A stretch of DNA of 64,000 nt, from contig CAVQCO010000008.1 of assembly GCA_963711065.1 (NCBI GenBank), positions 100,544 through 164,543 on the forward strand, given 5' to 3'. Below the pieces are notes generated by a model. The model saw only the letters and a list, made by a program, of their open reading frames with translations. It ran no database searches and had not been told where the DNA came from. Source of the DNA: Bog-473 sp963711065 (GTDB taxonomy: Bacteria; Actinomycetota; Acidimicrobiia; Acidimicrobiales; RAAP-2). Below are positions 18,200-26,668 of the stretch, in pieces (positions within the stretch are counted from its first letter, which is position 1; the number at the start of each line of letters is the position of its first letter). The translations under genes and the position numbers were made by a program.

Positions 18200-19503
18200 C
18201 GCTGCGCCTCGTGGCCGACGCGGTCTTCACCGTCGACGCCGGGGACACGATGCTGGCGCCGGGGGCGGTCGAGGTCGACGACGGGCTCATCTCCTGGGTC
18301 GGCGACCCCTGGCAGGTCCCTCCCGCCGCCGGCACCGAGGTGCGCCAGCTCGGTGGTCTGCTCATGCCCGGCCTGGTCAATTGCCACGGCCACTCGCCGA
18401 TGACCCTGGTGCGCAGCGCGGGCGACGGGCTGCCGCTCGACCGCTGGCTGAGCGAGAGCGTCTGGCCGCGTGAGGCCCTGCTGCGGGACGAGGACGTGTA
18501 CTGGGGCATGATGCTCGGTGCGGCGGAGCTGCTCTGCAACGGGACCACCACCACGTGCGAGCAGTACCGCCACCCGGACCCCGTGGTCGAGGCGGTGCTT
18601 GACTCCGGCATCCGCACCGTGTTCACACCGGGCATCTTCGACGTGCCGGGCGCGGGGTCGCGTGCGACGTGGGAGGGCCTGCTCGACGAGGCGTGCCGGC
18701 TCTACGACGCCATGGAGGGGCGGGCCGGCCGGTTGCACCTCGGGTTCGGGCCGCATGCCGCCTACACCGTGCCGCGCGAGGGCCTGCGCGCCATTGCGGC
18801 GGAGGCCCAGCGGCGCGACGCGCTCGTGCAGATCCACCTCTCGGAGACACAGGACGAGTGCGCTCTGCTGCTCGAGCGCGACGGCATGAGCGCCCCCGCC
18901 CTCCTCGCGGTCGAGGGCGTGCTCGACGGTCGCGTGTTGGCCGCCCACGCCGTCTGGCTCGACGAGGCGGACCTCGCGATCGTCGCCGAGCACGACGTGG
19001 CGGTGGCGCACTGCCCGGGCTCCAACGGCAAGCTGGGGGCGGGCGTGGCTCCGTTGCGTGCGCTGCTCGAACGGGGTGTGCGGGTCGGTCTCGGGACGGA
19101 CGGTCCCGCCTCCAACGACGACCTCCACCTGTGGGACGAGATGCGGCTGGCCGCCCTCCTCGCACGCGCCACGGGGAGGGACCCGGCGGCGGTGACCTCG
19201 GCGGGGGCGCTGCGGCTGGCCACCCGAGGGGGCGGGGAGGCGCTCGGCCTCCCGGTGGGCGCGCTCGAGGTGGGCCGACCGGCGGACCTGATCCGCCTCC
19301 GCACCGACGACGCGCGCTTCACCCCCTCGGTCACCGATGCCGAGCTCCTGGGCCATCTGGTGTGGGCGGGCGCGGGCTACCTGGTGACCGACGTGTGGGT
19401 CGGTGGCACGTGCGTCGTCGAGGGCGGCCGGTGCACCCTGATCGACGGGGAACGGGCGCGTGCCGAGGTGGGGCAGCGCGCCCGCCGACTGCTCGCCTCG
19501 TAG
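18196..19503 (+). CDS. Amidohydrolase-family deaminase (MtaD/SsnA/TRZ-ATZ type)
   Basis: The 435-residue product is a metal-dependent hydrolase of the cytosine deaminase-like branch. Metal ligands are visible in NCHGH (His64 and His66), HLSET (about 212), HAVWL (about 252) and GTDGPASN (Asp near 302). The closest named relatives deaminate S-adenosylhomocysteine, 5'-methylthioadenosine or guanine; which one cannot be decided. GTG 18196 overlaps the dtxR stop. The TAG stop at 19501 also forms the start of the obgE -10 box. Confidence 0.85.
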   Translation: MTLRLVADAVFTVDAGDTMLAPGAVEVDDGLISWVGDPWQVPPAAGTEVRQLGGLLMPGLVNCHGHSPMTLVRSAGDGLPLDRWLSESVWPREALLRDEDVYWGMMLGAAELLCNGTTTTCEQYRHPDPVVEAVLDSGIRTVFTPGIFDVPGAGSRATWEGLLDEACRLYDAMEGRAGRLHLGFGPHAAYTVPREGLRAIAAEAQRRDALVQIHLSETQDECALLLERDGMSAPALLAVEGVLDGRVLAAHAVWLDEADLAIVAEHDVAVAHCPGSNGKLGAGVAPLRALLERGVRVGLGTDGPASNDDLHLWDEMRLAALLARATGRDPAAVTSAGALRLATRGGGEALGLPVGALEVGRPADLIRLRTDDARFTPSVTDAELLGHLVWAGAGYLVTDVWVGGTCVVEGGRCTLIDGERARAEVGQRARRLLAS

Positions 19504-19506
19504 GCT
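19501..19506 (+). promoter_or_regulatory. -10 box TAGGCT of a leaderless obgE promoter
   Basis: TAGGCT overlaps the stop of the amidohydrolase gene and is eight bases before the obgE ATG. The hexamer is identical to the one before rplU. Confidence 0.5.
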
Positions 19507-19514
19507 TTCCCGCC

Positions 19515-20777
19515 ATGCCCGGCTTCGTCGACCAGGCCCAACTGCACGCGCGCGCCGGCGACGGGGGAGCCGGGGCGGTGTCGTGGCGCCGCGAGGCGCA
19601 CGTGGACCGCGGCGGCCCCGACGGCGGCGACGGGGGGCACGGCGGCGACGTGTGGCTCGTGGCCTCGGAGAACGAGTCCTCGCTGCTCGGTTTCCGGGAC
19701 CACCCCTTCCGCCGCGCCACCGACGGCGTGCACGGCTCGGGAGGCAAGCGCCACGGCGCGCGAGGCAAGGACCTGGAGGTGCCGGTGCCGGTGGGGACCG
19801 TCGTGCGCGACCGGGAGGGCCGGGTCGTCTGCGACCTGGCGACGGGGGGCGCCCGCTTCATGGTGGCCGAGGGCGGCCAGGGCGGCCGGGGCAACGCGCG
19901 CTTCCTGTCCAACCGTCGCCGAGCCCCGGCCTTCGCCGAGCAGGCCGAGAAGGGCCAGGAGTACTGGCTCGACATGGAGCTCAAGTTGATGGCCGACGCC
20001 GCACTGGTCGGCTTCCCCAACGCGGGCAAGTCCACGCTGATCGCGACCGTCTCGGCGGCCAAGCCGAAGATCGCCGACTACCCCTTCACCACGCTCGAGC
20101 CTCATCTCGGCGTGGTCCGGGTGGGCGGGGCTCGCGACGGCACCGAATTCGTGCTGGCCGACGTCCCAGGTCTCGTGGAGGGGGCGGCCGGCGGCAAGGG
20201 CCTGGGCCACCAGTTCCTCCGCCACATCGAACGGGCGCGGGTGCTCGTCGTGCTGCTCGACCTCGCCGCGCCCGAGCTCGGGGGCGAGGTGCCCTCGGCC
20301 CAGCTGCGGGTCCTGCTCTCCGAGCTGGGCTCCTACCAGCCCGATCTCCTCGACCGCCCCCGGCTCGTGGTGGGCAGCAAGGCAGACGTCGGCTCCGACA
20401 CCGACGGCGTTTGCGACATGGTCCTCTCCGCGGCGACGGGCGTGGGCGTGGGTGACCTGGTCGAGCGGCTGGCCGCCCTCGTGCAGGCGGCGCGTGCCGA
20501 GTCGGCCGCCGCGGCGTCCAGCGAGGTGATCGTGCACCGGCCGGCACCCGAGGGCGTCGACGTGCGGCGCGCAGACGACGGCGGGTGGGTCGTGGTGGGC
20601 CGCGCCGCCGAGCGAGCGGTCGCGTTCTCCGACCTCAACGATGCCGGGGCGCAGGCCGAAGCGGTGCGGCGCCTGCGCCGACTGGGCGTCGACCGCGCGC
20701 TGGCGCGGGCGGGGGCCCGCGACGGCGACGAGGTGACCGTGGGCACCATGACCTTCACCTGGGGGGAGGACGCGTGA
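19515..20777 (+). CDS. obgE: GTPase Obg
   Basis: Obg is a ribosome-associated GTPase needed for 50S maturation and growth control. The 420 residues hold the glycine-rich Obg fold (1-157; GGPDGGDGGHGGDVWLV), the G domain with the P-loop GFPNAGKST (about 166-174), switch II DVPGLVEGA, and a G4 motif that reads GSKAD instead of NKxD, then an OCT-type C-terminal domain with VVGRAAERAVAF. ATG 19515 is fixed by the family start MPGFVDQ. The frame stays open upstream across the amidohydrolase gene, which is a shadow. The stop overlaps the proB GTG. Confidence 0.96.
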   Translation: MPGFVDQAQLHARAGDGGAGAVSWRREAHVDRGGPDGGDGGHGGDVWLVASENESSLLGFRDHPFRRATDGVHGSGGKRHGARGKDLEVPVPVGTVVRDREGRVVCDLATGGARFMVAEGGQGGRGNARFLSNRRRAPAFAEQAEKGQEYWLDMELKLMADAALVGFPNAGKSTLIATVSAAKPKIADYPFTTLEPHLGVVRVGGARDGTEFVLADVPGLVEGAAGGKGLGHQFLRHIERARVLVVLLDLAAPELGGEVPSAQLRVLLSELGSYQPDLLDRPRLVVGSKADVGSDTDGVCDMVLSAATGVGVGDLVERLAALVQAARAESAAAASSEVIVHRPAPEGVDVRRADDGGWVVVGRAAERAVAFSDLNDAGAQAEAVRRLRRLGVDRALARAGARDGDEVTVGTMTFTWGEDA

Positions 20778-21820
20778 TCGCCGTCGTCAAGGTCGGGTCG
20801 TCCTCGGTCACGCCCGACACGGTGGCGCGGCTCTCCGGTGAGCTGGCGGCGGCGCGCGCCGAGGGCCACACCGTCGTGGTCGTCACCTCGGGAGCCATCG
20901 CCGCCGGCTGGGCCGCCCTCGGTCGCGGCGAGCAGCGGCCGGCCGACCCGGCCGTGCTGCAGGCGGTCTCCGCCGTGGGCCAGCACCGCCTGATGCGACT
21001 CTGGCAGGACGGGCTCGAGCCCCACGGCCTCCTGGCGGGCCAGGTGCTGCTCGCGCCTCTCGACTTCGTGCACCGCACCCAGTACCTGCACGCGCGCGGG
21101 ACGCTGCGCCACCTGGTCGACCTCGGCGTGGTGCCGGTCGTCAACGAGAACGACGCCGTGGCCGACGAGGAGATCCGCTTCGGCGACAACGACCGGCTCG
21201 CGGCACTCGTGGCACACCTGGTCGGTGCCCACCTCCTCGTGCTCCTGACCGATGCGCCGGGCTTGTTCACCGCCGATCCGCGGCGTGACAGCGAGGCGTC
21301 CCTGATCGAGGAAGTGATCGAGATCGACCACCAGCTGGAGCGACTGGCGGGTGGACCGGGCAGTGCGGTCGGCAGCGGTGGCATGGCCTCCAAGTTGGCC
21401 GCGGCCAAGATCGCCACCTGGTCGGGCGTGCAGACCCTGATCGCCGACGCCGGGCGGCCCGGTGTGCTGGCTGCGGCGTTGAACGGCGAGACCGGGGTGG
21501 GCACCGTGTTCAGGGCCCGGGAGAGCAGGCTCTCGGCGCGCAAGCTCTGGATCGCCTTCGCGCTGGGCTCGGCGGGCAGCCTCACGGTCGACGAGGGGGC
21601 GCAGGCGGCCCTCACGGAAAAGGGGCGGTCGCTCCTCGCCGCCGGCGTCGTAGGGGTCAGCGGCAGCTTCCGCCCCGACGACGCCGTCGAGATCGCCGGT
21701 CCCGACGGCCGGGTCTTCGCCAAGGGCCTGGTCCGCCTCGCCGCGGAGCGCTCGGGCGAGTGGATGGGCCGGCGCAGCCAGGTCGTCGTTCACCGGGACG
21801 ACCTGGTCCTCGTCACCTGA
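20774..21820 (+). CDS. proB: Glutamate 5-kinase
   Basis: ProB phosphorylates glutamate in the first step of proline synthesis. The 348-residue protein has the amino-acid kinase start VVKVGSSSVT, the substrate loop VVVVTSGAIAAGW, VNENDAV with GDND for nucleotide and Mg2+, and the GSGGMASKLAAA signature. A C-terminal PUA domain (about 265-348) is present, as in other long ProB proteins. GTG 20774 overlaps the obgE stop by four bases. Confidence 0.97.
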   Translation: MIAVVKVGSSSVTPDTVARLSGELAAARAEGHTVVVVTSGAIAAGWAALGRGEQRPADPAVLQAVSAVGQHRLMRLWQDGLEPHGLLAGQVLLAPLDFVHRTQYLHARGTLRHLVDLGVVPVVNENDAVADEEIRFGDNDRLAALVAHLVGAHLLVLLTDAPGLFTADPRRDSEASLIEEVIEIDHQLERLAGGPGSAVGSGGMASKLAAAKIATWSGVQTLIADAGRPGVLAAALNGETGVGTVFRARESRLSARKLWIAFALGSAGSLTVDEGAQAALTEKGRSLLAAGVVGVSGSFRPDDAVEIAGPDGRVFAKGLVRLAAERSGEWMGRRSQVVVHRDDLVLVT

Positions 21821-21836
21821 CCCGACCGGGTGCTTG

Positions 21837-21842
21837 TAACCT
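21837..21842 (+). promoter_or_regulatory. -10 box TAACCT of a leaderless proA promoter
   Basis: TAACCT is preceded by TTG and followed by six bases and the GTG of proA. It lies in the 28-base gap after proB. Confidence 0.5.
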
Positions 21843-21848
21843 GACCCG

Positions 21849-23102
21849 GTGACCTCGCCTGCATTGGAGCAGCTCGCGGGCCGCGTCCAGGCGGCGGCGC
21901 GGCGGGTGGCGAGGTCGCCGAGCTCGGTGCGGGACGACGCGCTGCGGCTGGCGGCGGACCTCCTGGAGGAGGAGCGGGCGTCCTTGCTCGAGGCCAACCG
22001 CGCCGACCTGGAGCGGGCCGAGGTGGCGGGAATGACCGAGGCGGCCCGGGACCGGCTGCGCCTGACCGAGGATCGGGTGCGGGGCATGGCGGACGGCCTG
22101 CGCAAGGTGGCCGGCCTGCCCGACCCGGTGGGAGAGGTCACCGAGGGCTGGGTCAGGCCGAACGGGCTGCGGGTGACGCGGGTGCGGGTCCCGCTCGGCG
22201 TGGTCGGGGTCATCTACGAGAACCGACCCAACGTGACGAGCGACGCCGCCGGCTTGTGCCTCAAGGCCGGGAACGCGGCGTTCCTGCGCGGCTCGTCCTC
22301 GGCGATCGACTCCAACCGCGCCGTCGTCGCGCTGTTGCGCCGGGCGGCGGTGAAGGCCGGGCTGCCCGAGGACGCCGTCGCACTGGTGGAGGACACGTCA
22401 CACGAGACAGCCGTCGCCTTCATGCAGCTGCGGGGGCGGATCGACTGCCTGATCCCGCGCGGCGGGCAGGCGCTGATTCAGTCGCTGATCCAGCACGCCA
22501 CCGTGCCCTACGTGCTCGACGGCGACGGGAACTGCCACATCTACGTCGATGGCGCCGCCGACCTCGCCATGGCGCACGAGCTGGTGCTCAACGCCAAGAC
22601 GCACCGCTTCGGGGTCTGCAACGCCGTCGAGACGATCCTGGTGCATGCCGGCGTGGCGGCCGAGCTGCTCCCACGGCTGGGCGCGTCGCTCGCCGCGGCG
22701 GGCGTCGAGATCCGGGGGGACGAGCGCGTGCGGGCGATCCTGCCCGACGTCGTGCCGGCGCTGGAGAGCGACTTCGCGACGGAGTTCCTGGGTCCGGTCG
22801 TTGCGATCGGGATGGTGGACGAGGTGGGTGACGCCATCGAGCACATCGCCCGGTACAGCTCGGGACACTCCGAGGCGATCGTCACCTCGGACGTCGCGGT
22901 GGCGGACCGCTTCGTCGCCGAGGTCGACGGCGCCGCGGTGCTGGTGAACGCGTCGACGAGGTTCGTCGACGGCGAGGAGCTCGGGCTGGGCGCGGAGGTG
23001 GGGATCTCCACCCAGAAGCTGCACGCCCGCGGGCCGATGGGAGTGAAGGAGCTGACGACGTTGAAATGGGTCGTGCGCGGTGACGGACAGGTGCGCCGGT
23101 GA
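21849..23102 (+). CDS. proA: Gamma-glutamyl phosphate reductase
   Basis: ProA reduces glutamyl phosphate to glutamate semialdehyde with NADPH. The 417-residue protein carries GVIYENRPNVTSDAAGLCLK, LIPRGG and the active site THRFGVCNAVET, with catalytic Cys257. The terminal GPMGVKELTTLKWVV is typical. GTG 21849 follows a -10 box by six bases, so proA can be expressed apart from proB. The stop overlaps the following MoxR GTG (GTGA), tying an unrelated ATPase to the proline genes. Confidence 0.97.
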   Translation: MTSPALEQLAGRVQAAARRVARSPSSVRDDALRLAADLLEEERASLLEANRADLERAEVAGMTEAARDRLRLTEDRVRGMADGLRKVAGLPDPVGEVTEGWVRPNGLRVTRVRVPLGVVGVIYENRPNVTSDAAGLCLKAGNAAFLRGSSSAIDSNRAVVALLRRAAVKAGLPEDAVALVEDTSHETAVAFMQLRGRIDCLIPRGGQALIQSLIQHATVPYVLDGDGNCHIYVDGAADLAMAHELVLNAKTHRFGVCNAVETILVHAGVAAELLPRLGASLAAAGVEIRGDERVRAILPDVVPALESDFATEFLGPVVAIGMVDEVGDAIEHIARYSSGHSEAIVTSDVAVADRFVAEVDGAAVLVNASTRFVDGEELGLGAEVGISTQKLHARGPMGVKELTTLKWVVRGDGQVRR

Positions 23103-24028
23103 GCGGCGACCGTGCGGGGTTGGGGCTGCCCGACGCAGGGCCACCGCGGTTCGAGTCCCTGGACGCCGTGCGAGGCGGCCTGGCCCGGGTGGGGTACCTG
23201 GCCGACGAGTCGATCAGCGGCGTCGTCTACCTGGCCGACCGGCTGTCGAAGCCGGTGCTGGTCGAGGGCCCGGCCGGCACGGGCAAGACGCAGCTGGCCA
23301 AGTCGGTGGCCGACCTCACCGGGGCCCGGCTCATCCGTCTGCAGTGCTACGAGGGGCTCGACGAGTCCAAGGCGCTCTACGAGTGGAATTACCGCAAGCA
23401 GTTGCTGCGCATCCAGGCGGGGGAGCACGGCAAGGCGGAGGAGGAGGGCCCGAGCTGGTCGGAGCTGGAGGAGGACATCTTCTCCGAGGACTTCCTGTTG
23501 ACCCGGCCGCTGCTCGAGGCGATCCGGGCCACCGAGCCGGTGGTGCTCCTCGTCGACGAGGTCGACCGCGTCGAGCTCGAGACAGAGGCGCTCTTGCTCG
23601 AGATCCTGTCCGAGTACCAGGTCTCCATCCCCGAGCTCGGCACGGTGCGGGCCTCACAGCTGCCCATGGTCTTCCTCACCTCGAACAACACCCGCGAGCT
23701 CTCCGAGGCGCTCAAGCGGCGCTGCCTCTACCTGCACATCGACTACCCCGACCTCGACCGCGAACGGGAGATCGTACGGTCCAAGGTCCCCGGCATCAGC
23801 GAGGAGCTGGCCGACCAGGTGGCCCGCATCGTGCGCTCGCTGCGCACGCTCGAGCTGCGCAAGGCGCCGTCGGTCTCCGAGACGCTGGACTGGGCCCGCA
23901 CGCTGGTGCTGCTCGGGGTGCAGACGATCGACGCCGCCGGCGCCAAGGACACGTTGCACATCCTGTTGAAGTACCAGGCCGACATCGAGCGGGCCACCAA
24001 GGAGCTGCTCTCGGCCTCGTCGGGCTGA
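23099..24028 (+). CDS. MoxR-type AAA+ ATPase
   Basis: This 309-residue ATPase has Walker A GPAGTGKT (about 57-64), Walker B VVLLVDEVDR (about 149-158), sensor 1 FLTSNN and an arginine finger region in ALKRRC. It belongs to the MoxR group, close to CoxD-like proteins encoded beside CO dehydrogenase genes. Such ATPases work with a VWA protein to insert metals or remodel protein complexes. The next gene, seven bases on, is exactly such a VWA protein. GTG 23099 overlaps proA by four bases. Its client is not visible, and no CO dehydrogenase gene is in the window. Confidence 0.92.
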   Translation: MSGDRAGLGLPDAGPPRFESLDAVRGGLARVGYLADESISGVVYLADRLSKPVLVEGPAGTGKTQLAKSVADLTGARLIRLQCYEGLDESKALYEWNYRKQLLRIQAGEHGKAEEEGPSWSELEEDIFSEDFLLTRPLLEAIRATEPVVLLVDEVDRVELETEALLLEILSEYQVSIPELGTVRASQLPMVFLTSNNTRELSEALKRRCLYLHIDYPDLDREREIVRSKVPGISEELADQVARIVRSLRTLELRKAPSVSETLDWARTLVLLGVQTIDAAGAKDTLHILLKYQADIERATKELLSASSG

Positions 24029-24035
24029 GGTCGGC

Positions 24036-25493
24036 GTGCTCGACCTCCTCTCCGGCTTCGTCACCGAGCTGCGCCGCTCGGGGCTGCCCGTCTCGCTCAC
24101 CGAGCATCTCGACGCCGCTGAGGCGGTCAAGCACATCCCGCTCGAAGACCGCGAGGCACTGAAGTACGCGCTGGCCGCCACGCTGGTGAAGTCGTCCGCG
24201 CACTGGCGAGCATTCGAGACCGCCTTCGAGGTCTTCTTCGCCGTGCGGACGGGCGGCGCCGAGGCCGGCGCCGAGGGCGAAGGGGCGGGCGAGGAGGGCG
24301 CGGACGCGGAAGGCGAGCAGGCGGGCCAGGGTGGCATGGTGGGCCAGGGCCGCTCGTGGACGGGGGGCGGGGCCGGCGAGGGGATGACGCCCGAGGAGCT
24401 GGCCGAGCTCCTCTTCAAATCGCTCCTCTCGGCCGACGCCGCGCTGATGAACGTCGTGGCCCGCAACGCCGTCGATCGCTACGCCGGCATGGAGCCGGGG
24501 CGCCCCGTCGGGGGGACCTACTACCTGTACCGCACGCTGCGGAACCTCGACCTCGACGCCGTGCTGGGGCGGCTCATGGGCGAGGCGCAGGCGGACGCCG
24601 CCGGCGGTTCGCTGACCGAGCTCGAGGAGCGATTGGCGGCGGACGAGTTCAAGGCGCGCATCGAGAAGTTCCGCCGGGCGGTCGAGACCGAGATCCGGCG
24701 CCGACTGGTGGAGGACCGCGGTGCCGAGGCCTTGGCCCGGTCGGTGCGCAAGCCCCTGCCCGAGGACATCGACGTCATGCACGCCACCCGCGAGGAGTTG
24801 GCCATGCTGCACCGGGTGCTCCAGCCGCTCTCGCGCAAGCTGGCGGTGCGCCTGGCCCGCAAGCGCCGCCACGGGCGAAAGGGTCCTCTCGACTTCCGGG
24901 CCACCATGCGACGATCGCTGTCGACCGGCGGTGTCCCGATTGAGCCACGGTTCCGGCATCCCCGCCCCGCCAAGCCCGAGATCTTCGTGGTCGCGGACAT
25001 CTCGGGTTCCGTCGCCAGCTTCGCCCGTTTCACCCTCCATCTCGTGTACGCCATCTCCTCGCAGTTCTCGAAGGTGCGCAGCTTCGTCTTCGTCGACGGG
25101 ATCGACGAGGTCACGCGGTTCTTCGAAGGCGTCGTCGACCCGGCGGAGGCGGTCGCCCGCATCAACACCGAAGCCGACGTCATCTGGGTCGACGGCCACT
25201 CGGACTATGGGCACACGTTGACCGAATTCCACCGGCGCTGGGGCGACCAGGTGACCTCGCGCTCGTCCATCATGGTGCTCGGTGACGCGCGGAACAACTA
25301 CCACGCATCGGCCTCGTGGGTGCTCGAGGACCTCCAGGCCAGGGCGCGGCACGTCTACTGGCTCAATCCCGAGCCGCGGGACTATTGGGGATCGGGTGAC
25401 TCGATCGTGGGGGAGTACGCGGCCCACTGCGACGACGTGGTGGAGTGCAGGACGCTGCGACAGCTCGAGCGCTTCGTCGGGAACCTGGCGTGA
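24036..25493 (+). CDS. VWA-domain (CoxE-like) protein
   Basis: The 485-residue product is the partner of the MoxR ATPase. It has a helical N-terminal region (1-75), a low-complexity Gly/Glu/Ala segment (about 76-120), a helical middle part, and a C-terminal VWA domain from about residue 310 with an intact MIDAS core DISGS (about 321-325), a Thr in the DxSxS..T position after the helix, and DGHSDYGHT. An Arg/Lys-rich stretch (LARKRRHGRKG) precedes the VWA domain. GTG 24036 is chosen for the family N-terminus. The stop overlaps the next GTG. Confidence 0.9.
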   Translation: MLDLLSGFVTELRRSGLPVSLTEHLDAAEAVKHIPLEDREALKYALAATLVKSSAHWRAFETAFEVFFAVRTGGAEAGAEGEGAGEEGADAEGEQAGQGGMVGQGRSWTGGGAGEGMTPEELAELLFKSLLSADAALMNVVARNAVDRYAGMEPGRPVGGTYYLYRTLRNLDLDAVLGRLMGEAQADAAGGSLTELEERLAADEFKARIEKFRRAVETEIRRRLVEDRGAEALARSVRKPLPEDIDVMHATREELAMLHRVLQPLSRKLAVRLARKRRHGRKGPLDFRATMRRSLSTGGVPIEPRFRHPRPAKPEIFVVADISGSVASFARFTLHLVYAISSQFSKVRSFVFVDGIDEVTRFFEGVVDPAEAVARINTEADVIWVDGHSDYGHTLTEFHRRWGDQVTSRSSIMVLGDARNNYHASASWVLEDLQARARHVYWLNPEPRDYWGSGDSIVGEYAAHCDDVVECRTLRQLERFVGNLA

Positions 25494-26215
25494 GCGGGGA
25501 CGAGGCGGAGGCAGATGCGCAAGCCCATGCCGGGGTGCTGCGGATCTTCCCGCCCGCCGAGGGCGCCTCGCGCATCGTGTTGATCCGGCACGGTGAGGCG
25601 GAGTGCAACCTCAATCACGTGGTGGGGGGGCTGAAGGGCTGCTCGGGCCTGACGGACCTGGGGCGCCGGCAGGTGGCCATGTTGGCCGACCGGCTCTACG
25701 AGAGCGGGGAGCTGCGCGGGGCGACGGCGTTGTACTCGTCGGTGTTGCCCCGCGCCACCGAGACGGCGGAGCGGCTGCGGCCGGTGGTGGGTCCGGGGCC
25801 GACTGCGCTCGGCCCGGTCGTGCAGCGCTGTGACCTCTGCGAGCTGCACCCGGGCCAGTGCGACGGCATGACGTGGGACGAGGTGGTCGAGGCGTTCGGG
25901 GTGCCGGACTGGGACCTCGATCCCACCACGGTGATCGCGCCCGGCGGAGAGAGCTGGTCCGAGTTCATCGTGCGCGCCTCCGACGCCGTGCGCGAGGTGG
26001 TGGGCCGGCACCCCGGGGAGCTGGTCGTGGCCGCCGTGCACGCGGGGGTGATCGAGGCGTGCATGATCACCTTCCTGGGCGTGCCGGCCGAGATCTACCG
26101 GCGCGGTTGGGTCCGCATCGCGCACGGGTCCATGACCGAGTTCGAGTGGGTGCCCGCAGAGGACCGCTGGGTGCTGCTCCGCTTCAACGACTCCTGTGGC
26201 GTGCCGCGGGCGTGA
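25490..26215 (+). CDS. Histidine phosphatase family protein (phosphoglycerate mutase-like)
   Basis: The 241-residue protein has the phosphohistidine motif LIRHGEAE (His34), the SSVLPRATETA segment that contributes an active-site Arg, and the second catalytic His in AAVHAGVIE (about 184). It is a cytoplasmic phosphatase or mutase of unknown substrate. I choose GTG 25490, which overlaps the VWA gene stop by four bases; the frame is open to 25445. It ends the obgE-proB-proA-moxR-vwa run. Its 3' end overlaps the convergent MmcQ-like gene by 32 bases. Confidence 0.88.
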   Translation: MSGDEAEADAQAHAGVLRIFPPAEGASRIVLIRHGEAECNLNHVVGGLKGCSGLTDLGRRQVAMLADRLYESGELRGATALYSSVLPRATETAERLRPVVGPGPTALGPVVQRCDLCELHPGQCDGMTWDEVVEAFGVPDWDLDPTTVIAPGGESWSEFIVRASDAVREVVGRHPGELVVAAVHAGVIEACMITFLGVPAEIYRRGWVRIAHGSMTEFEWVPAEDRWVLLRFNDSCGVPRA

Positions 26216-26609
26216 GGGGGGACGAGCCGTCGGCGTACGCGCGGGAGAGCTTGGTGGGTGCACAGGCGAGCCAGGCGTCCTCGACCGCCGAGCGGAGGGG
26301 CCGCTTGGCGACGGCCCGCAGGGCGACGAGCACCGCCGCGAAGCCGTCGAAATGGGGGATGGTGAAGAACCCCTTCGTGGCGTCGGCCAGGACGGCCTCC
26401 TTGTCGGCCAGGTCCGCCGTGCGCAACGCGAGGATCGGGCCGGCCGGAGGCTCGGCGTCGCCGAAGCGTTTGAGGTCCGCCTTGGAGAACGGGCGGTCCC
26501 ACGCGAACGCCTTGCCCGCCACGAACCACGTGCGGTTGCCGAAGCGCTCACCCTCGGTCACCTCGGGCAGCGCCGAGATCATCTGCTCGACGTCGCGCCA
26601 CGCCGCCAT
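26184..26609 (-). CDS. MmcQ/YjbR family DNA-binding-like protein
   Basis: This 141-residue protein matches the small MmcQ/YjbR family (CyaY-like fold): it starts with a helix MISALPEVTEGERFGNRTWF, has FAWDRPFSKAD and ADKEAVLADATKGFFTIPHF, and ends with AWLACAPTKLSRAY. The family is common in actinobacteria; its function is not established. ATG 26609 follows TAGGGT by six bases, the leaderless arrangement. The 3' end overlaps the convergent phosphatase gene. Confidence 0.85.
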   Translation of the reverse strand: MAAWRDVEQMISALPEVTEGERFGNRTWFVAGKAFAWDRPFSKADLKRFGDAEPPAGPILALRTADLADKEAVLADATKGFFTIPHFDGFAAVLVALRAVAKRPLRSAVEDAWLACAPTKLSRAYADGSSPLTPAARHRSR

Positions 26610-26615
26610 GCGGGC

Positions 26616-26621
26616 ACCCTA
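26616..26621 (-). promoter_or_regulatory. -10 box TAGGGT of a leaderless promoter for the MmcQ-like gene
   Basis: On the minus strand TAGGGT is followed by six bases and ATG 26609, with no Shine-Dalgarno sequence. The divergent serine hydrolase starts 48 bases away and shows no matching box. Confidence 0.45.
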
Positions 26622-26668
26622 CCGCTCGCGTCGCCGCCCATGACCGATCGTTCGTCGCGCCGTCCGGC

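Noticed and set aside
23099..25493. CO dehydrogenase maturation locus (CoxD/CoxE)
   Set aside because: The MoxR and VWA proteins resemble CoxD/CoxE, but no coxLMS genes are present and the pair is wide-spread outside such loci.
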